Source: Drosophila persimilis
Taxonomy: Eukaryota; Arthropoda; Insecta; Diptera; Drosophilidae
Direction of reading: 5' to 3'
Length of the DNA: 64,000 nucleotides
NCBI RefSeq assembly: GCF_003286085.1
Contig: NW_020825364.1
Span: 62,001-126,000, forward strand
Both the position numbers and the translations under genes were made by a program. Positions 1 to 10,378 of the stretch are shown in pieces; position 1 is the stretch's first letter; each line of letters opens with the position of its first letter. The notes under the pieces are model-generated. The model was not told the origin of the DNA. It did not search any database and saw only the letters and a program-made list of their open reading frames with translations.

Positions 1-307
1 AACGGATTTGCTCTTCTAACTGGGCCAATTGCTCTTTGGTGCGCTGCAGCTCCGCACGCTGCTCTTTGATAAGGGAATTGTGGGCATCGTAGGCGTTCTG
101 CAGGCTTCTTTGTATAGCATCTTCCGTGGGTGGCCACTGGCCCTGCTGCTCCTCCTCAATGGGTCCGGACAGCCGTCCCACCACCCCCACACCACCAGGC
201 ATTCCCACGGTGGAGGCACTGATCGCTCTGTACAAGTAGACCACCAGCAGCAAGGAGAACGATGCTGCGGCGACTATTTTTAGGCGCTTCTTTGTTGCCG
301 TCATCAT
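1..307 (-). CDS. N-terminus of a type II membrane protein (partial)
   Basis: The reading frame starts at a double ATG (305-307 and 302-304) and stays open to the window edge, about 102 codons. Visible order: a short basic N-terminus (TATKKRLK), one hydrophobic segment at about residues 10-27 (IVAAASFSLLLVVYLYRA) that looks like a signal anchor, a Gly/Val-rich linker, then a charged Glu/Gln/Arg-rich stretch (ending RTKEQLAQLEEQIR) likely to be a coiled-coil stem. This is the layout of Golgi glycosyltransferases and glycosidases (short cytoplasmic tail, signal anchor, stem), but the catalytic domain lies outside the window, so the enzyme cannot be named. The start lies 329 bp from the divergent Nmt start, and a DRE lies between them. 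Being a Golgi enzyme is inference; the membrane topology is well supported. Confidence 0.7.
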   Translation of the reverse strand, partial: MMTATKKRLKIVAAASFSLLLVVYLYRAISASTVGMPGGVGVVGRLSGPIEEEQQGQWPPTEDAIQRSLQNAYDAHNSLIKEQRAELQRTKEQLAQLEEQIR

Positions 308-635
308 CGTGACGATGACGTTTGGCTTGCTTTGTGAGAACTAGACTGCTTCCCAATGCTTATCAACGATTGAAATCGCCACATTGCATTCTTAAACTAT
401 AAAACTATATTAACAATTTAGACAATGTTATCAGGCACCGAAACGATATCGATAAATTTGTTACTGAAAGTATTTGCAGGGCTAGGAAATGACTTTCAGC
501 CCCAAAATAAATACCAACTAAGTGTATAAAATACTATTAGTATTTTTGAGTCAGCTGCTTGTAGTTTTTGCGATTCATTGCAATTTTATATTTTGTTAAA
601 ATATTTTCACAATCAACAATTAAGAAGTGCAGAAC
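308..635. promoter_or_regulatory. Divergent promoter of the 1-307 gene and Nmt
   Basis: This 328-bp stretch separates two head-to-head start codons. It contains a perfect DRE, TATCGATA, at 447-454, the binding site of DREF/BEAF-32 that is typical of Drosophila housekeeping and divergent promoters. No TATA box or Inr stands out. A shared bidirectional promoter is inferred from spacing and motif. Confidence 0.65.
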
Positions 636-2213
636 ATGCCGAACAACAAGCCAGCCTCATCCGATGTGGACGAAAATGCTGCACAGGACCTTACGCAGGC
701 GGTCAAAGAAGTGACGGCAGCATCGGAGGAAATGTTGGAAAAAGTCATTGCCGGCTTAAAAATGCACGACTCTGAGAACGAGAATGAGGCTTTGGCGCAG
801 GAGACCACAAATGGCGCTACCTCTGCGGCGGCTGCAAGTAAGCTTTACCACTCCCACTCCCACACCGAAAACACAGACCATCCTTAAAATTACAAAAATG
901 AGGTTAGGTTTGGTCAGGAATCATTTTTCGCGGTGGGAGGAGCATAGCATGCCTATGATATTAATATATTCTAATGAATAACTACATCCGATTCCTTTTC
1001 AGGCAAGCAGCAGGCCTTACTCCAGGCTGTCTCTGATGTGGTGGCTAGCCGGCAGGCGAAAAAGTTTGCCTTTTGGTCCACACAGCCAGTGACAAAGCTG
1101 GATGAGCAAGTGACCACCAATGAGTGTATTGAGCCGAACAAGGAGGTCGCCACAATTCGAGCCGAACCGTACACTTTGCCCGGCGGTTTCAAGTGGGTCA
1201 CATTGGATCTCAACGACACCAATGACCTGAAGGAACTGTATACTCTGTTGAACGAGAACTATGTTGAGGACGATGACGCCATGTTCCGATTCGACTATCA
1301 ACCAGAGTTCCTCAAATGGTCGCTGCAGCCACCTGGCTGGAAAAGAGAATGGCATGTCGGTGTGCGCGTTGAGAAGTCCGGCAAGCTTGTGGGTTTCATC
1401 TCAGCCATTCCGAGCAAACTCAAGGCCTACGACAAAGTCTTAAAAGTCGTCGACATTAACTTCTTGTGCGTGCACAAGAAATTGCGAAGCAAACGTGTCG
1501 CCCCGGTCTTGATACGTGAGATAACGCGACGCGTCAACATTACGGGTATTTTCCAAGCTGCCTATACTGCCGGAGTTGTCTTGCCTACTCCGGTGGCCAC
1601 CTGTCGGTACTGGCACCGTTCGCTGAATCCCAAGAAACTGGTGGATGTGCGCTTCTCGCACTTGGCTCGCAACATGACCATGCAGCGCACTGTGAAGCTC
1701 TACAAACTGCCAGATCAAACTAAGACCAAGGGATATCGTCGCATCACAGCCAAGGATATGGACAAGGCCCATAAGCTGCTCGAGGACTATCTGAAGAAAT
1801 TCTCACTCTCCCCAGTATTCAGCAAAGAGGAGTTCCGTCACTGGTTCACACCCCGGGAGGGCATCATCGATTGCTTTGTGGTGGCGGATGAGAAGGGCAA
1901 CATCACCGATCTGACCAGCTACTATTGTCTGCCATCCTCTGTGATGCACCATCCGGTGCACAAGGCTGTCCGGGCCGCATATTCCTTCTACAACGTTTCG
2001 ACCAAAACCCCTTGGCTGGACCTGATGAACGATGCATTGATATCGGCCCGTAATGTTCAAATGGATGTCTACAACGCCCTAGATCTGATGGAAAACAAAA
2101 AGTACTTTACACCATTGAAGTTCGGGGCCGGCGACGGAAACCTGCAATACTATTTGTATAACTGGCGTTGCCCGGCCATGCAGCCGGAGGAAATTGCCCT
2201 GATTCTCATGTAA
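636..2213 (+). CDS. Nmt: Glycylpeptide N-tetradecanoyltransferase (N-myristoyltransferase)
   Basis: CDS is join(636..837,1003..2213), 470 aa, close to the usual ~470 aa of animal NMTs. The enzyme transfers myristate from myristoyl-CoA to the N-terminal glycine of nascent proteins in the cytosol. The ATG at 636 (GAAC before it) was chosen because the frame upstream has no other ATG. The N-terminal ~80 residues are acidic and low-complexity, as in other NMTs. The catalytic part begins around the [10 protein letters not shown] segment and contains the family hallmarks [26 protein letters not shown] and [20 protein letters not shown] (acyl-CoA-binding core), and the C-terminal block [15 protein letters not shown]. 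The protein ends in ...EEIALILM, with the free C-terminus that acts in catalysis in this family. The single 165-nt intron (donor AA|GTAAGC, acceptor TTTTCAG) falls in the poorly conserved N-terminal region. No breaks seen. Confidence 0.97.
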
Positions 2214-2760
2214 GAAGACTCTACCACTCGCACTTTCTCACACCAGACCAGTCTTTTCTACATTCTCGCCCCGTTCGAATCACGTTGACCAAATTCCCCA
2301 CATCCCGCCAGCTGTGCTGAAAGTCTAACTTTTCTTTAATCACGTGCGGGCGGGCGCTTCTTTACTTAGCTTTTCTCTACACAGGCGATTTTCCAAGACG
2401 AAAAGTTCTTTACAAAAATTTGTTTATAAAAAATGCATTTGGCAATTGCCAGGCTTGAATATTTTGTACGAATAAAAACAACACGAATAATATGCGTATT
2501 AGTAATAATTTGAATTATGGAATGCATAGCGTATAATTTTTTTGTCAAATATGCTAATAAGTTTATTAATGAGTTTAAATTGTCCCGCTTAATTCTACAG
2601 TCTGGCAGCGCTTCACTACAGACCCACAAGAGTATAATAGCATTTAAGTTATATAGTATCAAATCGCACACTGTATTAACGAACAGCAACATAGATATAG
2701 CTATTTTGATTATTTTATATTATTTTAATAGACTTAAATTGTCGTTCTTTGTACTACAGT
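2214..2760. other. Nmt 3' UTR and flank, with a diverged direct repeat
   Basis: AT-rich sequence after the Nmt stop. A poly(A) signal AATAAA lies at about 2470-2475 (ACGAATAAAAAC). Two related segments, about 2572-2612 and 2730-2771, share TTAAATTGTC and CTACAGTCTGGCAGC, giving a direct repeat about 160 bp apart. No gene is visible here. Confidence 0.5.
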
Positions 2761-3300
2761 CTGGCAGCACTGAAACAGCTGATCGGTCTTGCAGCGCGCG
2801 CTGTATTGTATACTGCATGGTCACACTGCTGCTCTCTTGTGCGACGAAAAAATGATTTGGCTTTTCGTCTCCAATTCCGGCAGGAACGGTCTTCCGGCCA
2901 AAAATTGAGCAGACGGTATATTTACGGTATAGCGGTATATAAGATCAATTTTATCTATTTAATTTAATTTTAAAAGGTATATTTGAGAACAATGGTATAT
3001 ATATATATTTTTTTTGTTTCCAACAATTTCGATTGGCGCTCTTGAGGGCCTAATTGAGAGTTTTTGGCCCTCTCGCCCTCTTCAAATCGGTTAAGGAATA
3101 TCTAAAACGAGGAATATGCCTAATACAATTTGAATTCGTCAGTATACTTACGGTATATTTTTAAAATGAGACGGTATATTTTCGTATATTTCTGAGGATC
3201 GGACGGTATATTTTATCGGCCCCAAAATTTTCGCGCGCTCACCTTCGCTCCTCGCTCCTCGCTCTCCTTTATTGTTCACACTTCACACGTTTTCTTCGCA
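2745..3300 (+). promoter_or_regulatory. RecQ4 promoter region with Motif 1, Motif 5 and clustered Motif 6 sites
   Basis: Drosophila housekeeping core-promoter elements are stacked here: E-box Motif 5 (AACAGCTGAT, about 2773), Motif 1 (GGTCACACTG, about 2820), and many Motif 6 matches (GGTATATTT) at about 2918, 2985, 3151, 3173 and 3205. The most proximal Motif 6 sites belong to a dispersed repeat (3141-3214). Transcription probably starts between about 3215 and 3295, since a 5' UTR splice donor (TT|GTAAGT) follows at 3305. The start site itself is inferred. There is no TATA box. Confidence 0.6.
3141..3214 (-). repeat. Dispersed Motif 6 repeat, copy 1
   Basis: Read on the minus strand this segment has the order CTCAGAAATATAC, AAAATATACCGTCTCATTTT, AAAAATATACCG, AAGTATAC. 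Closely related blocks occur at 45000-45080 and 59950-60015 on the plus strand. Each copy holds three or four GGTATATTT-type boxes. Copy 1 lies just upstream of the inferred RecQ4 start of transcription. Confidence 0.7.
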
Positions 3301-3304
3301 ATTT

Positions 3305-3448
3305 GTAAGTACTGGCTTTAACCGTAAACCGTAAACTGAGCGGGGCTTGCTGCTCTAGCTGGAGTGGCAGGCATCTCGCATCTCACTCGCTCTCATTGTA
3401 TATATGCATTTTGTAGGTGTATTCGTTCTGGACGTGTGGCTGCCGCAG
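3305..3448 (+). other. Probable 5' UTR intron of RecQ4
   Basis: Donor GTAAGT at 3305 and acceptor TGCCGCAG ending at 3448 bracket 144 nt. The next exon carries the RecQ4 ATG at 3482 within CAAT-poor leader sequence. Predicted from splice consensus only. Confidence 0.45.
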
Positions 3449-3481
3449 CATTTGTTGATGTTTTAATTTGTATTGTTAACC

Positions 3482-6400
3482 ATGGACGATCCAATCTTTA
3501 AGCAAAAATATGAAAAGTACAAGCTGCGCGTCAAGTTATGGGAGAGGGACTTTAAGAAGAAGCATGGCCGTGTGCCCTCCAAGGTGAGATTGAAATTTGA
3601 GTGCAGCACGCATAGAATCTGCACTTTGTTTATTTGTTTGCGGACAGTACGACATACGCGAGGCCGGCCAGGACATCCGTGACTCCTACAAGATGTATTA
3701 CAAGCTCAAGACTTCATTTCTGGAGGAGACCCTCAACGACGTGCTCAGCGAGGATGGGTTCGACGTACTGGAAATGTCGCAGGCAAGTGATCTGGGTGTC
3801 ACCCTGCTGGACAGCGATATCAGCATGCAGAATGCACCCCAACTACCGATGGATATATCATCTATTGTGAATCAGCAAGCGCAGAGTGGAGGATTCTCCA
3901 ATCTTGAGGAGTTGCCAAATCCGCAGGCCCTAACCAATCTCGTAAATCGTGATGAAAATCATGTGATAAGGAAATTCGAAGCCGTGGAAGAGCTGCAGCT
4001 CAATCAAAATGCCTGGGGCACAGATGTAAGCAAGAAGCAGCAGCCAGAGCCATTGGGCTCTTCAATACCACACGGTTCTGCTCAGCCAAAACAGCAGGCG
4101 GCCAGCTTAAAGCCTAGCCTTAGCGCCAAACTATTTCAATCCACACGCGGCTTTGCCAAGCGCAATCCCCGCAAGCCACTCTCACGCTGTCCCTCCAATG
4201 TGGGCGCCTCTGTCTCATCTGGTCGGCCAGGGCACGACGATCTCGCCGAAGAGCTGCCCGACTTTGAGACGATTCTCATACGCAAGGCGCAGGAATACAA
4301 AGAGAAAGAGTTGGCCATGATTGCCAATCCACATCTTGCCACGGATCAGCCCAAAGATGCCATCAAGACACAGGTGGACGAAGGCTGGCTGCAGAGGAAC
4401 ACTATGGAAAACACTCTTGACGCTGATATGCACAGCCCAGAGCTAGAGCCCAATAACAATGCCGATCATTTGCCCACGAAAGTCAACTACGGCCTGGCGA
4501 ACATCGATCTGAGCATGCTGAGGCAAAGCAGGAGTTTGGAAGAACACCAGCAGCAGCCTGAAGTGAAGGCAGAGCCAAAGCAAGTGGCAGACACGGACGT
4601 GGTGGCGTTACCATCTGTTGAGCAGGAAGCGGACAGCGATTCCGACTCTGTTGTGGCCGAAAGTGACGAGGAGCCGGAACAGCAGGAGTATCGACAATTA
4701 GCCAAGCGACGAAAGGTTGTTCCTGAGGTAGAGCCAGAGGTACACGAAGCAGAAGCAAGCTCGGAACCGATGGAAATGTCCTTACCGGACCCCGAAGAAG
4801 AGACCATGCTCAATGACTTCTCTGCGGATGATGAAGAACAAGATGCCACCTACGAGCCGGACGGAGTAAAGAAAGGCAACGTAAAGCGTAAGCAAGCAGC
4901 CGGCAAAAGACAAACCACCCAGAAGCCCAAAGCAGAAAAGAAGCCAAAGGCAGAGAAGCAGCTAAAAGCAGAGAAGAAGCCAAAAGCAGAGAAGAAGCCG
5001 AAGGCAGAGAAAAAGCCAATGGCTGAGAAGAAGACCAAGTCAAAGAAAGCTCCTCCAGCTTCAGAGTCAGTGCCCGAACAAGAGGAAGAAGAACAGAGCC
5101 AGCCCCTGAATCCAGAAGATCTCAAATATATGCTTGCCCTGGAGGCGGGCGATGTAACCTCCGTGCCACGCATCAATCCCCGGGAACTGGAACTGGTAGA
5201 CGAAACAGCCCAGCGCTATATAAGTACCTTTGCCACGCCCACAATGGCCGGAGGAGGAGGCAACTTCCCAGTGAATGAGAAGCGAGCTGCAGCCAGAAAA
5301 AAGCTAGAGGAGCGTGTGGCCTCGGGCAAACTGAACGAGAACTTTGTGACCATCAACATACAGAAAAAGAAATTTGTGAGAGGTAAAAAATCGGTGAATT
5401 TTACCAAATACAAGAAGCAGCAATGGAGGCACAAGAAGCACATAGCAGCATTGACTGGCCCCGACATGGACATGGGTGGCTGTGATGGTGGACTGCTCAC
5501 CTGCTTCCAGTGCGGTGGCGTCGGACACTTTGCCCAGCAGTGCAAGATGAAGGGCGACAGTCTGCTACCGCTTTCCGCTCAGTTGGAAGAGGATCCCTCG
5601 CCGTTTCCCACGCTGGCCGAGGCCCAGGAAATGGCCTCGCAGGGCGCCCTGGTGGCCCACAGTCGCAACATTGAGCGACTGCCCCACGCGGCCAATGCGG
5701 CCATTCTACAAATAGACGAGGTGGAGGACTCGGATCATAGTGAGGAGAGCCACAGCGATGGGGAGAGTCAGCCTCGACCAGAGCCAGACTGGTCGAGCGA
5801 TGATCCGGATATTGATTTTGAGGCCTTAGATGCTGCTGTGGAAGCTTCGCAGGCTGAGGCTCCGATCTCACCCATTAAGACCTACGTGGGGCACAAGATA
5901 CCCGAAGAGTTCCTCAAACAGGCTGGCCTGGATGGCGCCTCCACTTCGACGACTGGGGGCTCCAGTCGCAGCCAGCATGGCGGAGTGCAGCCACTGTATG
6001 ATCTTCTGCCCGACGGCAGTGTTCAGGCTGCAACACCAGAGGTACTGGAGGCCCTACACATGTTTGGTCACAGCAACTTTCGTAAAGGTAAGCTATGGTG
6101 GAGCAATCAATCATTTCATGCCTATTTCATTGATCATGATTCTTAGGTCAGGATCGTGCCGTTATGCGCACACTCTCTGGACTCTCCTCTTTGGTCACTC
6201 TAAGCACTGGCAGTGGCAAGTCGTTGTGCTACCAATTGCCCGCGTATCTGTACAATCGGCAGAGGGGTGCCATCACGCTGGTCATCTCGCCGCTGGTGTC
6301 GCTGATGGAGGATCAGGTGACGGGGGTGCCGCAGTTTCTTCGCGCGCACTGCCTGCACACCAACCAGACGCCCCAGCAGCGCATCAAAGTGCAGGAGATG

Positions 6401-8521
6401 ATTGCCAACGGGGAGATTGACATTCTCCTGGTGTCGCCCGAGGCCGTTGTGTCGGGGGAGCGTGCCACAGGGTTTGGGGCCATTCTGCGTAAGCTGCCGC
6501 CCATTGCCTTTGCGTGCATCGACGAGGCACATTGCGTGTCCCAGTGGAGCCATAATTTTCGACCCAGCTACCTGATGATCTGCAAGGTCTTGAAGAAGAA
6601 TCTTGGCGTGCAGACAGTGTTGGGTCTCACAGCGACGGCCACGCTGCCCACGAGGGTGAGCATCATCAATCACTTGGGCATCACGGATGGGGAGCGGGGC
6701 ATCATTAGTGACACTCCCTTGCCAGATAATCTGGTCCTGTCCGTGTCCAAGGATGAAAATCGCGATGCGGCACTGCTGCAACTGCTCAACAGTGAGAGGT
6801 ATTCAATTGATTATCCATTATCTAAACACTACGAGCCAACCCTTGGACTTCCTTTCAGATTCGAGTCCTGCCAGTCGATCATCATCTACTGCACGCGTCG
6901 TGATGAGTGTGAGCGGATTGCCGGTTTCATACGCACCTGTGTGCAGGATCGCAGGAAACCAGGTGGAGCCCAGGAACAGGGGAAGAAGCGCAAGCGTGTA
7001 AACTGGCAGGCCGAGCCGTACCATGCGGGAATGCCCGCCTCGCGGCGCCGCACCATCCAGAAGGCCTTTATGGGAAATGAGCTGCGCATTGTGGTGGCCA
7101 CAATTGCCTTTGGCATGGGCATCAATAAGCCGGACATTCGGGCTGTTATCCACTACAATATGCCGCGCAATTTCGAAAGTTATGTGCAGGAGATCGGACG
7201 CGCTGGTCGCGATGGCTTGCATGCCCACTGCCATCTCTTTCTGGACGCGAGGGGCGGCGACCAGGGCGAGCTGCGGCGTCATGTGTACGCCAATTCCATT
7301 GATCGCCATGTGATAAGGAAGCTGCTGCAAAAGATCTTTGTACCCTGCAGCTGTGAGAAGCAATTTCCGAAAGGAACAGAACCGCAAGCCGCAGCTATAG
7401 AAGCAGACGGAACACGGTACCACATCTGTCCTGGGCATGAGATTGGCTTCTCTGTGGAGAAGACCGTTGAAGCTCTGGACATTCCCGCCGAGAATATATC
7501 AACGCTGCTCTGCTACATGGAACTTGAGCCGCGCTGGTGCATAAATGTCCTCAGCTCAGCGTATATCATGGCCAAGGTGATCTCCTACGGCGGCCCAAAG
7601 TATTTAAAGTAAGTGTGTGTCAATCTTGAAGTGAAAGAAATCCTCTATATTCTCCCCTTTGGCAGGCATGCTGCCAAAGAGTGTCCGCCACTGGCCATGG
7701 CCATTGCCCTGCAGATTAAGGGCAAGACCTTCAAGGATGACTCGAATATCATCGAGTTTTCGGTGACGGATATTGCCGCCGGCATTGGGTGGAACAGCGG
7801 TGTGGTCAAGTACCAGCTGAAGGACCTGGAATGGATAAAAGGTAAGAATAACAGTGTGGATTAAATGTGAAAGCTTTCTATCATTCTCTCCCATCCCTTT
7901 TGGCAGTTGGTGGATATCCAAAGCGTTCGCCCATCACTGTCAGTTTCTATGATTTGGGCTTCCGCATTAAGGTGCCCGGTGACTTCACCGAAACGGAGAT
8001 TGATAATGCACTGGATACGCTCTATACGCGCTCCGTCAAGCAGGAGAAGACACAGCTGATTCAGCTGCAGTACGTAGCCCATGGCCTGGCTGCCGTGGCC
8101 TACAGTTCGTGTCACCACTGCTGTAGTGCGGACTTTCCCCAGGACCGATGCACACAACTGAAGGCCATTGTGAGGAATTACTTCCTCAACGACTATCCGC
8201 AGGATCTTGAACTGGAAATCGAGGTAAGGAAAATGCATATCTTCCTAGGGCAAACTCCTGAATTATTACATACAATATTCATTATAGCCCAGCAATGTGC
8301 CGGATGAAAGCATCGTTGATGATGTTCATTCCCTGATCAACATGTACCCCGACAACACATTCACTGGACGAAACATTGCCCGCATATTCCATGGCATCAC
8401 GAGTCCAAATTACCCGGCCGTCATGTGGGGACGTTGCAAGTTCTGGCGCGCCCACATGAAAGTCGACTTCAATCGTATTCTCCAGTTGGCCAATCAAGAG
8501 ATTATCAAACGGCGGACTTGA
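3482..8521 (+). CDS. RecQ4: RecQ4 DNA helicase (Sld2-like N-terminus plus RecQ core)
   Basis: CDS is join(3482..3583,3648..6087,6147..6798,6859..7608,7666..7841,7907..8223,8288..8521), 1556 aa, close to the ~1,580 aa I recall for fly RecQ4. All junctions are GT-AG and keep frame. Residues 1-60 (start MDDPIFKQKYEKYK) form the Sld2-like region that in this family helps load replication factors. A long acidic disordered part follows, with a Lys/Glu/Ala/Pro hexapeptide array at about 460-500. A CCHC zinc knuckle spans C653-C666 (CFQCGGVGHFAQQC). The helicase core starts with the FRKGQ motif 0 at about 845. Walker A is TGSGKS (868-873), the DEAH box is 973-976 followed by QWSHNFRP, and the arginine-finger motif is QEIGRAGRDG (from 1175). 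The C-terminus has a Cys-rich region and winged-helix-like sequence. It acts in the nucleus in replication initiation and repair; human orthologue RECQL4. Intron 6799-6858 is 60 nt and stop-free. Confidence 0.96.
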
Positions 8522-8682
8522 GTCAAAATTTTCATTGTCGGCGCCGAAGCAGACCTTTGTTCCTTTTAAGAATAGTTTGATATGGTTGATCCTGTTCTGT
8601 AAGGCTAAGCGGAATTTTTAAGTCTGTTCAAATAAACTAAAATATGTAGAAATACTTGTTGCTTTTTGCCAATCATTATTTA
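8522..8682 (+). other. RecQ4 3' UTR
   Basis: Short AT-rich trailer after the RecQ4 stop. AATAAACTAAAAT at about 8632 is the probable poly(A) signal. The 3' end converges with rhea. Confidence 0.5.
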
Positions 8683-9048
8683 TATACCCTTATACATATA
8701 TATTGATGCAAGCTGGGAATAGAAAACAGAAACGATCGGGAACATTGTGAGCCGCGGTTTTACATTTGTACCCAGTTAAGAGAGAGAAAGAGAGAGAGAG
8801 AGAGTCAGCGCGTTGAAGACGGCTGGCTATATTGATTCGATGTACACCAAATTCTTAAATTTTTTTAAACTAGGCGTCAAAGAAAACGTACGGACTGGCA
8901 GACATGGGTCAATCGACTCGGCTATTGATGCTGACCAAGAATATATATACTTCATGGGGTCGGAAACGCTTTCTTCTGGGTGTTACACACATCCATTTAC
9001 ACCAAAAATCGAATATATCTAATGTACTCTTTTGTAGTATCGGGTATA
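8683..9048 (-). mobile_element. DINE-1/INE-1-type non-autonomous Helitron
   Basis: The element is bounded by TATACCC (8683-8689) and CGGGTATA (9041-9048). Read on the minus strand it has the hallmark DINE-1 order: CCCAGAAGAAAGCGTTTCC, then ATGAAGTATATATATTCTTGG-like sequence, AGCATCAATAGCCGAGTCGA, then GTCTGCCAGTCCGTACG. This matches the INE-1 family consensus as I remember it. It has no coding capacity. An internal GA run (8779-8804) corresponds to the microsatellite core of the family. Confidence 0.75.
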
Positions 9049-9640
9049 AAAACAATTTGGTTGGCAATAAGTTGTCTGTCCCAGCAGGACAGAAGCGCAC
9101 CCCTTGGAGGATCCGAACATAACAAGCCATCGTCATCCTTCGACCTGGCCATCGAAGACAAGGACTTTGACTATGGAAACCATGGGAGGGGCTACGCGGG
9201 CTATGCAACTCTAGATAGATCTCGTTGTTGTTGGGTTTAAGAAACAAATCTATTCCACTTTTTTATTTATTTATAATTAGTTAAATTTTGATGAATAAAA
9301 CTATTGAAAAATCCCTGGTCCTTGTTACTCCTATCACAGAAACAACAACCACTTTCAATTTGGTGGTACTTTCTGTTTTCCTGGTATCCTAGGTCAGAAA
9401 ATCCGTCGCAAGTTGAGGGTTTCTGTTGTATAACAATTTTTGTGTTTGAAGAAACGGGAACTCCGTCTTTTCTTGCCGATCCTGGCGTGCCACGGCTTCT
9501 TGTGACCCCGGAATCAAGTCCTTGATTTGATAGTCCTTCTCAAGGATCAAGGATAATTCAAGTTCATTGTTTTCTTTACGTTATATCTCGGCGACACAGA
9601 GAGTCCAGAGTCCGATGTTTGATATTGTTAAGATAATGAT
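9049..9640. other. Intergenic DNA after the DINE-1 copy
   Basis: This stretch includes an open 41-codon segment ending at 9240 (FDLAIEDKDFDYGNHGRGY) and AT-rich sequence with AATAAA near 9295. Some of it may be decayed transposon. No recognised gene. Confidence 0.3.
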
Positions 9641-10378
9641 TTTTATTTTATTAATTTACAAAAAAAATACACAATAAAAAAATACACATATTTTATGCCA
9701 CTGCATACACGACTCGCACATGTACGTATATACAAGGGGAAATCAAAAAAATATGATTACAACGAATAGAATTCACAACTGCAGAACACAGAAAGTGGCT
9801 TGCATGGATCTTTCACGACTACATATTGTATTTTTAGTGCTCCATTGGGTTGAAGAACACGCGGCTTTTCCTTACGTCAGGCAGTAAAAGAAACCATGTT
9901 TAGTGCACAGTAATAAATTGCATTGAAATAACAACAAAGTGTAGAACAGAACCAAAGTTGTAAATATTACGGGCTATATTAAGGGTTAGATGTGGTTTCG
10001 TTTTGAATTTTGAACATGTTTTGCCTGAACTCATTTGAACTGAACTAATTTCGTTTGCATTATCGTATATATTGGCAATTAATTGGCAGATAAACACGTA
10101 GACAACAGATGCACGAAGGTATACATAGAAAGTCAAATAGTCGGATAGCGATATTAAAGTGTTAATATTAGGCCGATTATATATGGTATGGGTAGATAGT
10201 GCATAGATGTAGTTTCGCTAGTGGCTAAATACAATTAAAATTACATTATTCCTATTAGTATGTGTATGTGGATGTAAATGTTAAAAGCACTTTTGGCAAA
10301 CAATGACATGGCGCCAGGCGAGAAAACATTTACTTAAGAAACTACTAGAAGACGGCACGGAACACGGGCCCTGCCAAC
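9640..10378 (-). other. Probable rhea 3' UTR
   Basis: Non-coding DNA directly downstream (minus strand) of the rhea stop at 10379. Minus-strand AATAAA signals (TTAATAAAATAAAAATC) lie at about 9638-9655, giving a 3' UTR near 730 nt. The exact end is inferred. Confidence 0.45.
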
